Shown here one piece after another: positions 38,762 to 50,876 of a stretch of DNA of 64,000 nucleotides. This DNA comes from Paramecium tetraurelia (taxonomy: Eukaryota > Ciliophora > Oligohymenophorea > Peniculida > Parameciidae). How positions within the stretch are numbered: the first letter of the stretch is position 1; the number at the start of each line of letters is the position of its first letter. The stretch is from positions 76,419 through 140,418 of the forward strand of contig NW_001799021.1 of assembly GCF_000165425.1 (NCBI RefSeq), given 5' to 3'. Under the pieces are notes generated by a model. The model worked only from the letters and a program-made list of their open reading frames with translations, was not told the origin of the DNA and did no database searches. The position numbers were made by a program, and so were the translations under genes.

Positions 38762-41713
38762 TCAAAACTTTGATAGTGTTTTAGATTTTTTTTGAGATTC
38801 CGTAAAATTGAGTTTCATTTTTGAAAGTTTCTCCTTTTATTGTTAAATCTCAGCTCTCAATTCTTCAATTGTTTTCTCAGTTCTATCATTTGATGGAGAC
38901 TTATGAGGTGTTCGAATGGATGGACTATTGTATTATGGAGGTTTGTTATATGGTTCTGGGATCAATATACATATGATAACATACATTTAGCAGATGATAG
39001 ATTTTACTACATAGCTGGAGAGCGATGGAAGCCTTAACTTGATGATAAGGAGTGTTAATGCAAAGGAGGAGATAGAGCTCTTTATTGAACTGGTTGGATA
39101 ATGGTTTCAAGTTATTATATTTACGACTGGTAATCTCTTTAGATTTAATCCATTTTCTTTTCTGATTTGTCCTTAAGATCATTATATCTTTATTCGAGAA
39201 ATTATCTCTCCTTCAAAGTGTAATCAGCTGATTATTGAATTTAAATTCTAATATTTATTGAATGATTATTTACAATTCATTTTCTAATTCCTTAATTGTC
39301 TATTGAAGTTATCTCTATTCATATTCTAATTTCTTTTATTATTCCCTATTAAGTTAATCCTACACTTAAAGTTTCTGAGATAGATGATCATTCTCTTAAA
39401 TGTAGAAGTTCAACTAATTTCTGAGATCGTCAACTGATTGATCTTGCTGTTAAATCTATTACAATTTTTGTTTAAATTTAATCTGAGCCTCTTCTTGTAT
39501 TAATTATTCATTCTATTTGTATTATCTTTTTAATTGTTCAATCTTCTTTTCCATCTCATTTTATAGTTCAATAACCAGAATATCATTTTCCCTCTTTTCC
39601 TTTTACACACTTTGATCAATTAACTAATTTAATTAGATAATATACATAATTGAATTTTTTAACAGAACTCAATATAAGTTGCCTATTTTCAGAATCATAT
39701 TGTTTTAGTTTATTCAAAATGACTTATTTCATTTCGAAGAGTTACAAATTTAATTACTCTTTTTACCTAATAAACACTCTTTGTATCTATTATTTAACCG
39801 ATCTAAATTTAAATTTCAATTCATCAATTTGTTTAATTAATTATTGTTTTTCTGTATTAAACACATTTTGATTTTTTATAGAATTTTCAATTAAGATCTT
39901 CTCCTTTACTTTTTGTTCTTCTAATTATTATAAAGTAAGAGTATATTGTGATATATAGGATTCTAATTCTTGTACTAAACTATTGTTCTACTTTTCCAAT
40001 TGTTCAAACTTCTAGCTTTTTTAGAATAATTCCTTTTAGAGTTGATTATATGCTCTTATTTATTCTTCATTCAGCAATTTACTTTCTAATTTCAGTTTCT
40101 TCAATTAGTTTTCAAAGTTTTCAACAATTAATTGATGTTCTTAAATCAAATTTTCTACTTCTTACTTAAATCTTAATTCTTTCTATTGGATTTCCTATTG
40201 ATGTAATGTTTACTACTTCAATTATTCCTCTAATAATTGAGAATGCTCTTGTTTATACAATTTGCATCTTTGTTCCAATTCCTGTCCTAATCTTTAATAT
40301 GAGAATGATCCTTAGATTTCTATTTCCAATTAATGTTGAATAGCCATAATGATTTCTTATTGTTATTATTTTTCTCTCTCAATTTCACTCATGTAATCTT
40401 GATTTTCCTTCAATGTAGTTAAGGTTTGTTCTGAAAATGATTTCAAATCATCAACATCAGCTAATAACAATTTTAGATTTTAATCTTTTTTATTGATTTC
40501 TTATTCAATTTAATTATATTTCTATTTTAATTCTGAATTTTAATTTTGTAATTCCTCCATTTATTTCTTATAAGTTTAAATGAGTTCTTCAAATTTTGAA
40601 TTACTTTTTTACTTTTGTTCTTATTCATTTTATATTTGTATTTTTAATTATTTTATGTCTTAACTCAATCCTAGAATTTCTTTGTCCTTTTCAGAAACAG
40701 TACATTCTAAACTTTACGTTAGATGTTATTATAGATCTAACTTTTCTTATTCTAAATTTTCCTCCAATCTTGAATACTATTTCTTGTATTGTTATTCCAA
40801 CATCCTTGATGGCTTATCTATGTTGATTCGATTAGAATTCAACCTATTGTTCAAGTTCTTTGATTTGTTCTTATAGTTCAGCAATATGTTGATCCTTATT
40901 TTGAAGTTCTTTCAATTTAACTTTATATTCTTTAATTTTTATTTGGTTTTTTTCTTTCATTTGTTCCAAGACTTCTTTTGATTTTTGTGCTTCTTATTAT
41001 TTTTTGATTTTGAGTTATTCAATTTCCAACTTAAGATTAGACAACTCACTTTCTTACAGAATGTGTTAATCTGTTACTGTTTACAATTTTCGTTAATAGT
41101 CCTTCAACTATTTGTCAGATTCCAATTTCACTGATTTGAACTACTATTCCAGAACAGAATAGGCAGATTGTAATTATTCTGCTTTTTACTTATATTCTTA
41201 TCCCTCTAATGAAATATATCTCGATTGTCTATCAAATGACTATTGATTATCCTTCAGTTGTTGGAGTTCTAAGCCTAATTGTTGGTTAGTCAGATTGGAT
41301 TCTCTGATTTATTTATTGAGTTTCTCAATGATTAGTTATTACTTATTGTTTAGATCAATCTACTCATCACATAATAATTAGAGTCTCTTAATCTCCTATA
41401 ATTATAGTATCTACTGCTCATGCAATTTGTGTTCTAAATCTATGATCAATTGTTATTCTCTATCCTAATACTCTCTTTTGATTCTATCATTTGACTGAGA
41501 TTGTTAACGCAATTCTTGTTGCAATAGGAGTACCTCTTCGGAATAGTGTCTTTGGAAGGTCTCAAGTGTAATCTCCTTAATTCGATTAAGAACGGCTACT
41601 CTGTTTTCTCTATCCATCTACTCTCCCAAGACTTGTTTGGTGATATCTACTAGACATTCTGAGGATAATATGATTGAATTACATTCTAAGACCTTGGATT
41701 GTGAAACGAACAT
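38762..41713 (-). CDS. Very long coiled-coil protein
   Basis: It starts MFVSQSKVLECNSIILSSEC, then a short globular region (LVDITKQVLGEQMDRENRVA), then about 800 residues of almost pure heptads (LHEQQILQLQEIKRLQLLCD; KIKEYKVKLKELQNKDQHIA). The C-terminus becomes proline-rich (IPEPYNKPPQYNSPSIRTP) and ends in a last short coil (IEELRAEIQQQKEKLSKMK). Introns are short and not all placed. The size and layout suit a basal-body or rootlet structural protein, but no diagnostic motif is seen. 22 bp separate its start from the next gene. Confidence 0.8.
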
Positions 41714-41735
41714 ATATTTATTCGTTAATTAATAA

Positions 41736-42245
41736 ATGTAATTATTAAAGGAAATAGTGGAAGGTGTACATAATCCAATCAACACCATTGAACAATTAAA
41801 GAGATCAGTTATTCGAGAAATCAACAAACAACATTATCAAACCATCGATTATACGCATCGTCGTTCGATTTCTACCCAAGAGGCTCCATTCACTGTAGTT
41901 AGTATAAAGAAACCAAAGACGTAACTCAATACAATTGAGTTGGCTCCCTTGAAGAACAAAACCAGGTTTATGCCGAATTCAACCTTGGAGTTGATTGTCA
42001 AGTAACAAAAAAACAAGTCACTGCAATTTAAATAGAAGATCTACACACAAGAATATAAGGAGAAGAGTGAGTATGTGCAGGGCAGAAGGAGATTCAATAA
42101 GAATGTTGAATGTCTCAAACAAAACAACCAAAGATTCAGATTAAGTGTAAGTGAACAATCACAATAATTGAACAAGCTACTTGAAAGCAGATTGTCACGT
42201 ATGTTGAGATATAACAATAACAATCATGATAATTATTTATAATGA
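41736..42245 (+). CDS. Unknown basic helical protein, 169 aa
   Basis: 170 codons without intron, starting MQLLKEIVEGVHNPINTIEQ and ending NNNNHDNYLQ, TGA. It is rich in Lys, Arg and Gln with an HRRSISTQEAPF stretch near residue 50. No family recognised. Its last bases TAATGA contain the ATG of the following gene, an ATGA overlap. Confidence 0.68.
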
Positions 42246-43125
42246 GCGGATCCAGTATCTAAGCATAATAGAAGTCAATTCAAATGAAAACAGCCAACCT
42301 CCCACCCACATGGGAAGTCTTCTCGACTCTTGATTTTAATAGGCAGCAAACCATCTACAAGACTATGTGTGAATAGATCCAATAACAAATGAAGCAAATT
42401 ACTGTTCTCCAGGAAAAGGTTAAACAAAATGAAGTATTTCATTCTCACAATTTAGTTACTTGCCTCACAAAAGTTAGAAGACACTCATCATAGACTTTCT
42501 GAAGAATAATCGAAATTGAAATAAGAAATTCAAATTCTATAATCACTTTTGGAAAAGAAAGAAAATGAAATCAAATTTCAAAATGACCAATTGGATGAAC
42601 AAACTAATTATATCAAACAATTAGAAGTTGATGTTTAAAAGAGATAAGAATCATAGAAATATGATTAATTGATTGTTGAATTAAAACAACAAATAAAGGA
42701 ATAACAATTAGCAATTTCTTCATATGAGAAGTCTATTCAAGAACTGAAATATACAATTGAAGAATAAGAGCAACAATTGGAAGACATTCAAAATAAATAC
42801 AATCAAGAATTAGATGAGAAAGATTTAAAACTTGCAGAATATGAAGTATAATACTCATTCAAATTAGAAACAATTAGAATTGCAATTGGAGGACAATTAA
42901 AAGTTGCAATAAGGATATCAATCATTGAATGAGAGGATTAATTCCAATAAAGACTATCAATCATTTTAACAGCAATATAATGAGTTATTCAATGAGTTTT
43001 CTATCATCAAACAACAATACTAGAACAAATGCAATAAAATTAAAGAACAAGAACTAACTATTGAAGATTTAATAGGTGAAAATTCAAGACTTGTTATTGA
43101 ACTTTATCACTACTAAAAATAATGA
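42242..43125 (+). CDS. Coiled-coil protein, 279 aa
   Basis: Two 22-nt introns (42434-42455 and one near 42847) leave exactly 280 codons. After MSGSSIQAQQKSIQMKTANL and PPTWEVFSTLDFNRQQTIYK, the rest is continuous coiled coil (LLEKKENEIKFQNDQLDEQ; IEDLIGENSRLVIELYHY). The first ATG overlaps the preceding stop; an in-frame ATG 14 codons later (MKTANLPPTW) would remove the overlap and is a fair alternative start. Function unknown. Its end is 39 bp from that of the pseudokinase gene. Confidence 0.75.
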
Positions 43126-43164
43126 TGATGATCTATGTCAATTATTTAATTCACATTTTAATTA

Positions 43165-44108
43165 TCATATCAAAATTTCTTGAACTCTCTTAAGAGTAGC
43201 TCTTTTTTTACAATCCGAATTTAGTAATTCATCAATCAATTATTTAGTACTCTATGATATTTATACATCTTCTTTGTATTACTATTTATTAGCTTTTATG
43301 TTCTAATAAGCAATTTTGATATCAAATGCTTCAAATGGATGTACTCCAAAGATTAATGTGTATAAAATGATCCCTAAATACCATAAATCTACTTCAAAAG
43401 AATATCCATTTTCGTTGTCTAATATATCAGGAGCCAAATATTAAGAACTGCCACAAATAGACCTTCTTCTTTCTTCTTTCTACTCTAATTTTATTGCATA
43501 GTTGAATCCACCAACCTTTAGTTACTACTCCTTATTAAAGTATATATTGCTTAGCTTTAAACTTTATAAATATGAAATTGTATAAATACTCTCGATGTAG
43601 GATGTTATTTTCATGTAAATAATTCAATGCATCGACTATTTAAACAAATAATAACTTTGCCTCGTTTTCACATAACTATCCTTTCTATTACAAATACTCA
43701 TTTAGTGTCTAAAATCTAATTTCATCATTACACATTTAAAATCCTCAAGGAGAATGTAAATAAAGTCTTAGTCTTCGATAACTCCCTCGTATTTGAGAAT
43801 GTTTTTATGCTCAATCTACTAATGAATTCTAACTTTTTGTAACACCTATCATAAATAATCTTCAATACTTATTATCTAATTTTACTTGTATTTATTTTGC
43901 TCTTAGTTATAATCTTTGCAACTAACACCTCTTTTGACTCAACGTTAGTCAGTTGATAAAATTCTCCAAATTAAGTTTTTCTCAATAGAGGTCCCTTTTC
44001 AAATTTAATTGTATTTCCTTCTTAATTTTTAAGACTTCCAACTATAATTATTTTATCCCTTTATAAATATAAATCTACAAACCTATCTTAGTTTAATTGA
44101 GAATCCAT
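43165..44108 (-). CDS. Polo-related pseudokinase (DFG Asp lost, P-loop degraded)
   Basis: MDSQLNQDRFVDLYLQRDKI leads into a kinase fold: VLVAKIITKS keeps the beta-3 Lys, HRDLKLSNIYF keeps the catalytic loop, and RRRSICGSSQYLAPDIL, GYSFEVDLWYLGIILYTLIFG and HPFEAFDIKIAYQNI match PLK. But the stretch aligned with [11 protein letters not shown] of the PLK gene here reads VGGFNYAIKLE: the metal-binding DFG Asp is Gly and its Gly is Asn. The glycine loop reads KGPLLRKTQFGEFYQL, also degraded. A 28-nt intron (43562-43589) splits the HRD Asp codon exactly as in the PLK gene. No polo boxes. Probably catalytically dead, perhaps a regulator or scaffold; decay is the alternative. Confidence 0.85.
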
Positions 44109-44230
44109 CATTCTACTTTGGTTGTTTAGAATTTAAATTATATCAATTAGAGTTTACTCTCTTATTATTATGTTAATTTTACAAGAATAATATAATTTAT
44201 ATGTATATATATTAAGCCAAATCCATATTA

Positions 44231-45122
44231 TCATAATTTTGGTTTTAACATGTCTCTTGCCTTTTTACTTAAAAGTGTAAAATTAGGAAATGTATTGACT
44301 GCTCCTCCATCAACAATAATTGTTTATCCAGTTATATAACTTGCACAATCAGAAGCCAAAAAGAGAGCCCAAGGAGCAATGTCATCATTGTTTCCTGCTC
44401 TCTATAATGGCAACAGTTTTTCGAAATCCTCACCAAAACCAGACTTAAATAATATGGGACACTAATTACACTATCATCCATTCTCAATCTTTTAAATCCT
44501 TCAGATTTCTCAATAGCTCCTGGGGCAATACCGACTACTCGAATTCTCTTTGGTCCTAATTCAACAGCCAGATGTCTAGTAAGAGCATCTATTCCTGCTT
44601 TTGCTGTTCCTGCATGTGATTGAAGTGCTACTCCACAATGTGGAAGTGTGGTACTAATGTTAATAATAACTCCTCCATTTTTTGACATCCATTTAGCCAC
44701 AACTGCTTTACAACACTATTTATTTATATAAGAATTACATGAAATGTTCCAAAAGTGTCTATTTCCATTACAGATCTGAAGGCATTTACACTCATCATTT
44801 CGAAAGGAACCAAAAAATTTCCTGCTGCACCATTAACCAAAATATCTATTCTTCCCCATTTATCTAATGCAAATTAGACCATTGCTTCTACTTATTCAAA
44901 TTTTCTGACGTCGCAAGGAAAGTATGCAATATTATCATTACCTGATTCTTTTGCTAATGTAACACATGATTATTTCAAGACTTCTTCTTTTCTACTTGTA
45001 ATAAGTACTTTGCACCCATATTTCAAGTATGCCAGACTTATACCATAACAAATCCCTGTGGCTCCACCTGTTACGACAGCCACTTGATTTGCTAAGAAAT
45101 TTTATTAGAAAGTTTTATTCAT
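44231..45122 (-). CDS. Short-chain dehydrogenase, peroxisomal 2,4-dienoyl-CoA reductase type
   Basis: The Rossmann start [20 protein letters not shown] is near residue 15. Further SDR/DECR2 blocks are [53 protein letters not shown] (with the catalytic Lys of this subclass), [17 protein letters not shown] and [16 protein letters not shown]2 reduces 2,4-dienoyl-CoA with NADPH during beta-oxidation of unsaturated fatty acids. The protein ends KPKL, a plausible PTS1-like peroxisome signal (the -KL ending is conserved; the third residue from the end is Pro, atypical). About 280 residues after introns (for example near 44720). Confidence 0.88.
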
Positions 45123-45784
45123 TTACTTAATTATAATTATTAATTTAATTGATATTTCTTTATGGCTAATCACAAGATTAATTATATGAAAAAATCATAT
45201 AAAATTTACAATATATTGTGTTTTATGATTATATATTTGTATTTTGAAGACTACTTAATGTTAAAGAATCAATAATTTATAATAAATATTAAATTAATTA
45301 ATTTTATCAGCTATTTCAGATCAAAAATGAAATTGATTAGAATTATGTGAGGAACTGTCTACTCCTTAATTTATTACTTAGGGTCACACAGCTTAAATAG
45401 TGTAATTGATTTCATTAATTTGGTTGAAAAAGGGATAAATATCCATAATTGGAATCAACACCCGAATTAAGGTATGCAATTAGCCTTATAGCCACATTTT
45501 GGATGGGTGAATGAGTTCATGTTTGATTCATACATTTGTATCTAATAGGATTGTATGTAGATTTTAGAGTAGTTATTAAGTTTTATTAATACTAACTAAT
45601 ATTAATGTGATTAATAATGAAAATTCCATGACTTTGGTTGAAAAATGTATGATTACACTCATATGAATTGTAATTATTAAATTTTGTAAATCATTATTAC
45701 AAATAAAATGTAAGACACATACACATATTAGGTATTGTCATCATTTATACTTAGATTCTTAAAAAATGCAATGGTAAAGTAATT
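45123..45784. other. 662-bp AT-rich divergent intergenic region
   Basis: It separates the starts of the SDR gene and the gene at 45785 and is far longer than most divergent gaps here. All frames are short. The stretch 45340-45530 is less AT-rich than the rest and could hold an RNA or regulatory element, but I see no tRNA-like structure or known motif. Confidence 0.5.
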
Positions 45785-46387
45785 ATGCAGATCGATGAAC
45801 ACCTGTTGGATATCATCAATGCTCATCTCACCATCAAGCCTCAATAATAGTAAACTGAGGTACCATACTCAGTTAAGAAACAACACAATTTCTAACGTAG
45901 GATTGTGCCATTCTTCATGAACCAATTCATGCATTGGGCTGAAGTAATGGGATATAAATAAGTTGATGGCTACTTGAGAGCTATTCACAAGAAAAAGACC
46001 TCCAAACAACAAAAGTTCGAATTAGGAGACCTTAAAAAACTATTCGGAGCCATCAATCCAAGAACAAAGATCATTCAGTTGGAAACTTAACACAAGTGGA
46101 TAGAATTTTTAGGAACTTAAGCTGAAATTTGTGTGCTTATCAATAACAAGATTAAAGATCAATCTACAAAATAGATGTACATCTAAGCTATTGAGCAACT
46201 GAAAGAATAGTTGCACAAAGAATAACCATATGATAAATTTCTAAGTCTCTCAAAAAAAGACGAAGTAAAAGAGGAGTCTATTAAAGAAGAATATTTAAGT
46301 TCTGAAGTTCCAACAGATGAATATGCACCAACTTATTATTAAGATCCATACACCTATCTAAGTTGTGCTTACAATAATGAATTCTGA
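45785..46387 (+). CDS. Unknown protein, 200 aa
   Basis: 201 codons without intron. It begins MQIDEHLLDIINAHLTIKPQ and has a central block (IVPFFMNQFMHWAEVMGYKQ; KQQKFELGDLKKLFGAINPR) that looks well structured, then a helical acidic part and a Tyr-rich tail (YAPTYYQDPYTYLSCAYNN). Balanced composition in an AT-rich neighbourhood says it is a real, constrained gene. I do not recognise the family. Confidence 0.72.
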
Positions 46388-46933
46388 TTTTATTCTCATT
46401 TATATTTAACAAATTTATGACATCATTCATTACATTTAATATTATTGTATAATATATATCGGACAATTTGTAATTAAATGATATTTAATTCGAGGCATCA
46501 AATCAATTAAAAATTCATATTCTCCTTTATTTCCCTCCAAACAAGCATCCAATCATTCAGACTTAGTCCAATTCTCATTTTTTAATGAATTGAAAATATT
46601 TATAATGAATTTAAGAATTTATCTAAAGAGTAACTACTCGAGTAGAAAGTTGAATTCTTCGGGGTGTATAATGGAGAATGAATGAAGGTTATAGTTCAGA
46701 TTGAAAATTTGTACAAATTTAAAGATGATTAAATAAATAAAAAGAAATGATTTTCAATATCAAATAAAATTCCAAGTAAGAATTTTTGTTTAATAATGAA
46801 CAATCATCAATATTGTCTTGTATGGTTATAAAGATCTATATTTAAGTGTGCATCTAAGTTAATTATTTCAATATATCTTTAGTTGTTAAACTATTTATGC
46901 AAAACAAATAAATAAGTTATTTGGTTAATAGAT
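46388..46933. other. 546-bp AT-rich convergent spacer
   Basis: Only short or antisense frames. It separates the ends of the 200-aa protein and the coiled-coil gene on the other strand. Nothing recognisable. Confidence 0.5.
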
Positions 46934-48275
46934 TCATTCCGTATTTTATAACAACTAAAAAATCTTCTCTTTGTAGATTTTTTCTTAAATCTACCATTAA
47001 TCTTATTTTTCTAATGTTTATTATTCTAATCTAGTAATTTGGTTTCGCAATTATTCAATAAAAGTAGCCTTAGTATTTTTTTCTAATTCTAATATTTAAT
47101 TTGATAAATCTTTTATAATCTGATTTTTCTTTTCAATAGTTCTTTCAAATTATTCTTAATTTGATACTGTAGATTGATTCAGAGCATTGTCAGATATTTA
47201 TTTATATCCAGATTATGTAAGTTAACTTTGTTTCTTCAACTGCTCTCCACTTTATCTGATGATTCTCTTTAAATGTTAATGTTCATCTTAGGCTTTATTG
47301 TATTTCTCTTCTAATTCAGCATACTTCGATTTCAACTATTCGAGTTCTTGGGTATTAATATTATTATTATTATTAGCAAAACAGGCTGTATTATCGAATT
47401 ATGTTTTTCTAAGCTTAGAATCGATTTTAATATGATTATCTAATTGCTCAATCTACTTCTACAACTCTTCTTCTTATTGAGTAAGCATTTCAGTGATTTC
47501 TCTGAAATTATCATTTTCTTCATTAGGAGGAACAACTTGTTACAGTTTTTCTTATGAAAACTTTTCGCCAAGTTATAAGAATTTTTAAGTGAGATTATCG
47601 GCTGGTTGTTTAATGGACGCATTAGGTTATTCTTCTGTTTTGTTAACGAGAACAGCACTCTTGATTTCTTTTGGAGGAGACTAACTCCTGGCTCTGGTTG
47701 TTCTAGTTGGAAATTCCATTTTACGACTACTAGAATTTCTAGTAGTCTATGGGATCTACTGAGATATTGGAGTATGTGTAGGTGCAGGCATTGGTACATT
47801 GGCTTGAGGATATTCTTAAGTTTCAAATTATGATTGCCAGGGTGCTCTGATGACTCGAAACAAGAGGGCAGCTCGTTTGTCAGTTGTAGAGGTTAATGGC
47901 TTTTTGACTTTTTGATCCTAATCTATTTCACCATTGAGAAAGTATGCTAAATTGATTAGACAATCCCCAAGTTGGTTGCCACCCAAATAAAACAAAAATT
48001 TAATCTAATTAGAATGATTGAATAGTACATTATAATCGACATAGACTCCATCTTTGTTGACCATCTTCTGCTGAAACTCTGCAATTTGATCGATTGGGTA
48101 ATCTACACATATTGGATGTTCTTTCAGGATTCCTTATTTGCATTTTGCTTATAATAGTTTATGCAGCAAGTGTTCCTCTTTTTAACATGATGGATAATTC
48201 GTATTGTTATTGATCGAATTTCGAGCTAAACTCCAGATATTGCAGTATGAATTTGAAATGTATTTGTTAATTCAT
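46934..48275 (-). CDS. Protein with structured N-terminus and C-terminal coiled coil
   Basis: The body reads HPICVDYPIDQIAEFQQKMV, NKDGVYVDYNVLFNHSNQIK and FLFYLGGNQLGDCLINLAYF, then a Pro/Ser-rich linker (QANVPMPAPTPISQYP; RARSQSPPKEIKSA), then coiled coil (EEELQKQIEQLDNHIK; RTIEKKNQIIKDLSNQILEL) ending LLQNTE. The N-terminal region is open in two frames at once: one starts at the ATG 48275 (MNQQIHFKFILQYLEF), the other (NIWSLARNSINNNTNYPSCQ) continues into the body but has no ATG. An unresolved intron must join them. Family unknown. 11 bp separate it from the NAP1 start. Confidence 0.68.
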
Positions 48276-48286
48276 TATAAATTTTA

Positions 48287-49376
48287 ATGAGCGATCACGA
48301 AAACTCTAATATCGAAGAAGTCATTACTAAGATTAAAAGCCTACCTGTTGCTGAAAGAGTCAAAGCAGTAGCTCTCTTTTATCACTTAAAACGCAAGCAA
48401 CAATACGAAGAAGAGTTGGAAGAACAAGTTCAGAAACTCACTATCGAATATGATCACTTGAATCTCCCTCTCTATTAAAAAGTAAGCATTTAAATTCTAT
48501 TTCTTCTCAAAGTAAAACGAATTGATTCTTGGATAAAGAGCTGCCACTGATATTGAACTATCCAATTCAGATAAATTTTTAAGTGAAGCAGAAAAGGCAA
48601 TTGTGCATGAAAACAATACAGCTGAACCCATAGATGACTATTGGTATAAGGCACTCAAAAATTCAGTTGTTATTGGTAATTATTATTTTGATTGTGTTTA
48701 GCTGATGTATGTTAAGAAAACGAGAAGGATTGGGATGTTTTGAAATCACTAACTAAAGTAGAATTAGATTTTGAAGAAAACACTCACAATTTCACAATCA
48801 AACTGACCTTTGCTCCAAATGAGTATTTTACTAATACCGTACTTACTAAGAGATTCATATTTGAAAAAGCAGAAGAGACTCCAGTAAAAAGTGAATCAAC
48901 CTAAATTGAATGGAAAGAAGGCAAGAATGTCACTCAAAAGAAGGTTTCAAAGAAATAAAAGAATAAGAAAACTGGAGCATCTAGAACTGTTGATAAAGTT
49001 GTTGACTCTCCTAGTTTCTTTGGATTCTTCAAAGACTTTGATCTTACAAATAAGAAAGACCTTGATGAAGAAGAAGTTGAAAAATATGAAAATTTAATGA
49101 ATGAACATTTTGACATTGCCACAGAATTTCTTGATTCCATTGTTCCTTGTTCATTGGAATTGTTCTTAGGATTACAACCAGAAATGGCAGAATTAGATGA
49201 TGATGATGAAAATGACGATGAAGATGATGAGGATGATGATGATGACGAAGAGGATAAAAAGAAATCTGTATTCTATTAACATTATCAATTATTAGAAAAG
49301 AAAGAAGTCGAGCAGCAGCAAGGGTGATAAGAATGAAGGCAAGAAAACTGAAAAGCCAGAATGCAAATAATAATGA
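48287..49376 (+). CDS. NAP1: Nucleosome assembly protein (NAP1 family)
   Basis: Introns of 31 nt (48482-48512), 26 nt and 28 nt leave exactly 335 codons. The N-terminus (VAERVKAVALFYHLKRKQQY; EEELEEQVQKLTIEYDHLN) is the long dimerisation helix. The core has PIDDYWYKALKNSVV, NFTIKLTFAPNEYFTNTVLT and IEWKEGKNVTQ, and the typical PSFFGFFKDFDL. The tail has an acidic run, ELDDDDENDDEDDEDDDD (49190-49250), then Lys/Ser. NAP1 proteins carry H2A-H2B and H3-H4 and help assemble or exchange nucleosomes; in Paramecium nuclear development such chaperones are of interest (inference). Confidence 0.93.
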
Positions 49377-49428
49377 TCTATGTGTTGATATATATATATT
49401 AAAAAACAGACAATCTTCATTAATTATA

Positions 49429-50590
49429 ATGCAAAGTTTATTGCAGCCATCTCAACAAACTCTCCTAGTCCGTTCTCCAACTGAGGGATCTCTTAAGAGC
49501 TATTCCAGATACGAGAGCAAAGGCAAGAAGAGGATGCTCTATAAGAATAATAAAGGTGAAATTGTTGACCCTCCTGAAAAATCACTCAGATTGCAAAATA
49601 CTCAATATTCATAACAAAGCAAAACCAATAAGTCTCGAACTACCACCCCCACACCATCTGAAACCATCAAAACATAAACTACATCAATCTTTGATTTGCT
49701 TCCCATTGATGATCCCATTTGGTTAGAATTGATTCCCATAGATCTCTAATAGGATCAAAACTTTAATCTTGAAAAATTGATTAGTGAAAATCAAGAGTAC
49801 TTTGTTAATTTGCTTGGATTGTACATGTAGGAAAGATAATAAAACCGAATCCAAGAATTGAAACTTTCATTACCAAACAAAAAGCTTTCTACCTACGATT
49901 CAGTTTTCAAAAGACTCTAACCCTTAGATCAATCAAATTTCAATATCAAAATGTATGATTAAATCCCATTAGCTCAGTCCCTTTAATTATCAACTTAATA
50001 TGAGGTATATTCCATTTTTATATCCAAAGACATCCTATCGCACACCAAAACCTCAACAACAAGAAAATTATAAACCTTCTTATTACAGAGATCCCTCAGA
50101 GATGATGACACTCACAAGTTATAAGTAAGATTACTTTAACTGGAAACCAGCTCTAACTGAAAGAGTAGGACCATAAAGAGGTTAAAGCACAGGAGCATTG
50201 CCATTTATTGGTAAGACATCCTATCAAGATAACTTTCGAGCAACTAATTGTGAACCAACCCAATCTGCCAAGAAGAAATCTCTGTAAATACTTATCCAAA
50301 TTGTATATAGTGGACCTTTTGCATCAAGTAGTTCCATGATCTTCAAGGAAGCCTTATCGAAAATACATTATCCTGGTTACACCTTCGAGGATCTGCCTTT
50401 AAGAAAATAAAATAGTAGCCATATCCAAAGCAATGGATCTTACGATGGACAATTTAAAACAACATTTAAGAAGTATTAATCATTCTCTAATCTTAGTTCT
50501 TTCGCACATAAAGTACCAGAACCCATAGTTCAAGATAGGTATTGGAAATAGAAGTTGATACAAAAGATATTAGAAAAAAAATAGATTTGA
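49429..50590 (+). CDS. SAXO/Mn-motif microtubule-stabilising protein
   Basis: Two introns (25 nt after 50003, 27 nt near 50286) leave exactly 370 codons. The N-terminal half is unrecognised (IFDLLPIDDPIWLELIPIDL). After the first intron the protein has repeated SY-x(4)-W-like Mn elements: TSYRTPKPQQQENYK, MTLTSYKQDYFNWKPA, FIGKTSYQDNFRATN, and near the end SYDGQFKTTFKKYQ. These resemble STOP/MAP6 and SAXO proteins of cilia and basal bodies. Reading the second half as its own gene from ATG 50001 would also be open at first but would lose the correct joining. Confidence 0.75.
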
Positions 50591-50876
50591 TAAAATGAAT
50601 ATTTTATTCATTTTTGTAAATTATGTAAACCATTATTTTATATACAAAATTAAATTGTTGTTGCTTAAGAATTTATATTATTTTATTAATTACTCCTAAA
50701 TATGAAATATAATAATATTTATAATATAAGAAGAAGATCTAATTAAAGCAGTAGAGCAAAATAAAAAATAATCCTAAGAAATAGATAATAATTATTAGAA
50801 GAAGCACTAAAAAACTTAATATAATGAATCGAACAATTCTAAAAAAAATTATTAATATATTTATATTTTATTTATA

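Noticed and set aside
39650-40876. Several plus-strand frames rich in Phe/Leu/Ser that resemble membrane proteins
   Set aside because: They are antisense to the Gln/Lys/Glu-rich coiled coil on the minus strand, which always mirrors into hydrophobic frames.
50001-50590. Separate gene starting at ATG near 50001 for the Mn-repeat part
   Set aside because: A 25-nt intron joins it in phase to the upstream frame and the total then divides by three, so a single gene is the simpler reading.
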